Program-made: the position numbers and the translations under genes
Source of the DNA: Desulfobacterales bacterium
GTDB lineage: Bacteria > Desulfobacterota > Desulfobacteria > Desulfobacterales > Desulfosalsimonadaceae
Direction of reading: 5' to 3'
DNA: 7,284 nucleotides
Assembly: GCA_007135795.1 (NCBI GenBank)
Contig: SLIE01000076.1
Span: forward strand, 1 to 7,284
The notes under the pieces: model-generated
The model's input: only the letters and a program-made list of their open reading frames with translations
Told to the model about the DNA's origin: nothing
Database searches by the model: none
Shown: positions 5,727-7,284 of the stretch, piece by piece
Layout of the letters: each line of letters starts with the position of its first letter
Numbering within the stretch: position 1 is the first letter of the stretch

Positions 5727-7284
5727 CACCCGAGCCATCTGCCAGGATGCGAACCGGGTTGAGATCGAGTTCTTCGATTTCGGGAGCTTGATCCATAAGG
5801 TGCGTCACCCGTTCAATAACATCGACAAAACCTTCTATGTCCACCGCTTTTTGTCCGCGAATGCCTGAAAGAATCCGGTACGACTTGAGCCGTTTCAGTT
5901 TGTCTCTGATCTCCTGCCGGTTTGACGGGCACATCACTATTTCCACATCTGCAAAAACTTCCACGTAAATACCACCAAACCCGAAAACCACCACGGGCCC
6001 GAAAACGGGATCGACTTTGCCGCCAATCAGCATGTCAAAACCTTCCGGGGCCATCCGCATGACCCGCACGCCTTCAAAGACCGCGTCTTCCTTAAATGCG
6101 CGAAGATTTTCCTGAATCATAGTAAAGGCATCCCGGACCGCTTCAGGGGATTTTATATTGATCATGACCCCGCCGGTTTCAGATTTGTGAATCGCATCCG
6201 GGGAAACCACTTTTACGACAACGGGATACCCGAGATAATCCGCAGCTTCAACGGCGGCTTCGGTCGTTTTGGCCGTCATTGATCCGGCAACCGGAATGTT
6301 TATCATCTCCATCAGCTCGAGTGCTTCCTCTCCCACAATATCTGATTTATGGCTTAACCAGGATGCAACGCCAGCTTTGTTGAAATTCGAAGGAAGGCTT
6401 GAAACAAACGGTTCCCGGGATATTCGTGCGTGAAAATCTTTTTGTGCCTTTATGGCGTTGACCATCTCTTCGGGGTTGTTAAAAAGCGGAAACATAATAT
6501 TTTGTTTGATACGGGAGATGGTCGTGTCATGGCCATAAAGGCAAACATACATGGGTTTGCCGGAAGACTGGATCGCACCTATGGCCTCCTTGGAAAGATC
6601 CGTATTGAACATGCGTGTAAAAACATCTTCCCCCCGTGGCATGTCCGGCCACTGGGTCACATACGCGGCCCCGTCCACGTTGTCATTGTGGAGTACTGTA
6701 AAGAAAACCTGGGCATACATTTCGGGATCGTAGATATCACCCATATCAAGCGGGTTGGAAAAATTGATGACGCCGGCATTGGAATAATTCTTCAGTTCAT
6801 CGTAAAATGCCGGCCCGGGATCAGCAAAAGAAATACCGGCTTTTTCGAAGAGGTCTGCCATTATCACCGTAAAGCCGCCCGCCGGACTCATAACCATTAA
6901 TCGATCCCCTTTGAATGGGGGCAGTTTAAACCCTTTTGTCATGGAAATGAAATCCGAAAACTGATGAATGCGGATAATTCCCGCACGTTCGAACGCAGCG
7001 TCAACAATGGCATCATCCTGGCTTACCGCAGCGGTATGGCTCATGGCAGCCATGTTTCCGGTGGTGGTGGTGCTCGACTTGAAGATAATCACCGGTTTTT
7101 TGCTTTTAGATGCGATTTCAACGAGCTTTTTTCCATCCGAGATGCTTTCGAGATACATTGCAATAACGGTTGTGTCGGGGTCTTTTATAAAATATTCGAG
7201 AAAATCGAGTTCGTTTAAATCGAGCTTGTTGCCGATACTGGCGAATTTGGCCATTCCGACATTTTCATTTTTCATCAGGTTCCA
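5692..7284 (-). CDS. ADP/NDP-forming acyl-CoA (acetate-CoA ligase type) synthetase, 3' part of gene
   Basis: This gene is truncated by the window edge. The frame stays open upstream of the Met at 7275 (codons W-N-L), and that Met falls inside a conserved region (GMAKFASIGNKLDLNE), so it is not the start. The CoA-binding N-terminus is missing; 530 residues are visible. Numbering from the Met at 7275, a succinyl-CoA-ligase-like domain (about 1-110) carries SHTAAVSQ (79-86). His80 there corresponds to the phosphorylated His of the alpha part of archaeal ADP-forming acetyl-CoA synthetases. A connecting ligase domain follows (SPAGGF 130-135, NFSNPLDMGD 171-180). The ATP-grasp_5 domain (about 312-527) has PVVVKVVSPDAIHKSETGGV (351-370), with the second family His at 363, then FGFGGIYVEVFADV (431-444) and ELDLNPV (502-508). 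The family makes acyl-CoA from acid, CoA and ATP, releasing ADP and Pi; it can run in reverse to conserve energy. Acyl specificity cannot be read. No GNAT domain is present at the C-terminus, which argues against an E. coli-type Pat acetyltransferase. It is convergent with the Hsp70-DUF3731 gene and probably functionally separate. Confidence 0.9.
   Translation of the reverse strand, partial: WNLMKNENVGMAKFASIGNKLDLNELDFLEYFIKDPDTTVIAMYLESISDGKKLVEIASKSKKPVIIFKSSTTTTGNMAAMSHTAAVSQDDAIVDAAFERAGIIRIHQFSDFISMTKGFKLPPFKGDRLMVMSPAGGFTVIMADLFEKAGISFADPGPAFYDELKNYSNAGVINFSNPLDMGDIYDPEMYAQVFFTVLHNDNVDGAAYVTQWPDMPRGEDVFTRMFNTDLSKEAIGAIQSSGKPMYVCLYGHDTTISRIKQNIMFPLFNNPEEMVNAIKAQKDFHARISREPFVSSLPSNFNKAGVASWLSHKSDIVGEEALELMEMINIPVAGSMTAKTTEAAVEAADYLGYPVVVKVVSPDAIHKSETGGVMINIKSPEAVRDAFTMIQENLRAFKEDAVFEGVRVMRMAPEGFDMLIGGKVDPVFGPVVVFGFGGIYVEVFADVEIVMCPSNRQEIRDKLKRLKSYRILSGIRGQKAVDIEGFVDVIERVTHLMDQAPEIEELDLNPVRILADGSGVMALDARMKLS

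Noticed and set aside
6430..6900. 156-codon + strand frame antisense to the acyl-CoA synthetase
   Set aside because: The opposite strand carries clear family sequence; this frame looks like its shadow.
7273..7275. Met codon as the start of the acyl-CoA synthetase
   Set aside because: The frame stays open upstream to the window edge, and the Met lies inside a conserved domain, so the gene begins outside the window.
1..7284. CRISPR array, tRNA or rRNA genes
   Set aside because: There are no regularly spaced direct repeats, no cloverleaf with a TTCGA-type arm, and no rRNA-like sequence noticed on reading either strand.

Overview
The window holds four protein-coding genes and a structured non-coding leader. 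Base composition is close to balanced. The gene families (a DUF2760 / Hsp70 / Hsp70-DUF3731 cluster beside an ADP-forming acyl-CoA synthetase) and the style of the upstream repeat suggest a Gram-negative proteobacterial-type genome. A sulfate-reducing Desulfobacterota relative is my best guess, from recollection of similar loci and not from any marker gene here.

Layout. Bases 1-227 contain no gene. They carry a run of inverted repeats (about 20-163) that look like a dispersed repeat element, then an AT-rich stretch and a good ribosome binding site. Next comes a co-directional three-gene cluster on the + strand. The first gene encodes a DUF2760 protein with two N-terminal membrane helices (228-1073). 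The second encodes a lidless, divergent Hsp70 of 599 residues (GTG start, 1129-2928). The third encodes a 931-residue divergent Hsp70 fused to a DUF3731 domain (2931-5726), only 2 nt downstream of the second. On the - strand, an NDP-forming acyl-CoA synthetase (5692-7284) runs off the right edge. It overlaps the end of the third gene tail to tail by 35 bp.

How the genes may work together. The two Hsp70s are clear paralogues with nucleotide-binding domains in near-identical register. Both lack the canonical hydrophobic interdomain linker and helical lid. Both carry the same changes around the ATP site: Arg at the position of the catalytic Lys of DnaK, and an apparent charge swap in the adenine pocket. 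They also share five cysteine positions. The DUF2760 protein is predicted to place its conserved domain on the cytoplasmic side of the inner membrane. The cluster therefore looks like a membrane-anchored, non-canonical Hsp70 pair with no DnaJ or GrpE in view. Its substrate cannot be read from the sequence. The acyl-CoA synthetase is probably an unrelated convergent neighbour.
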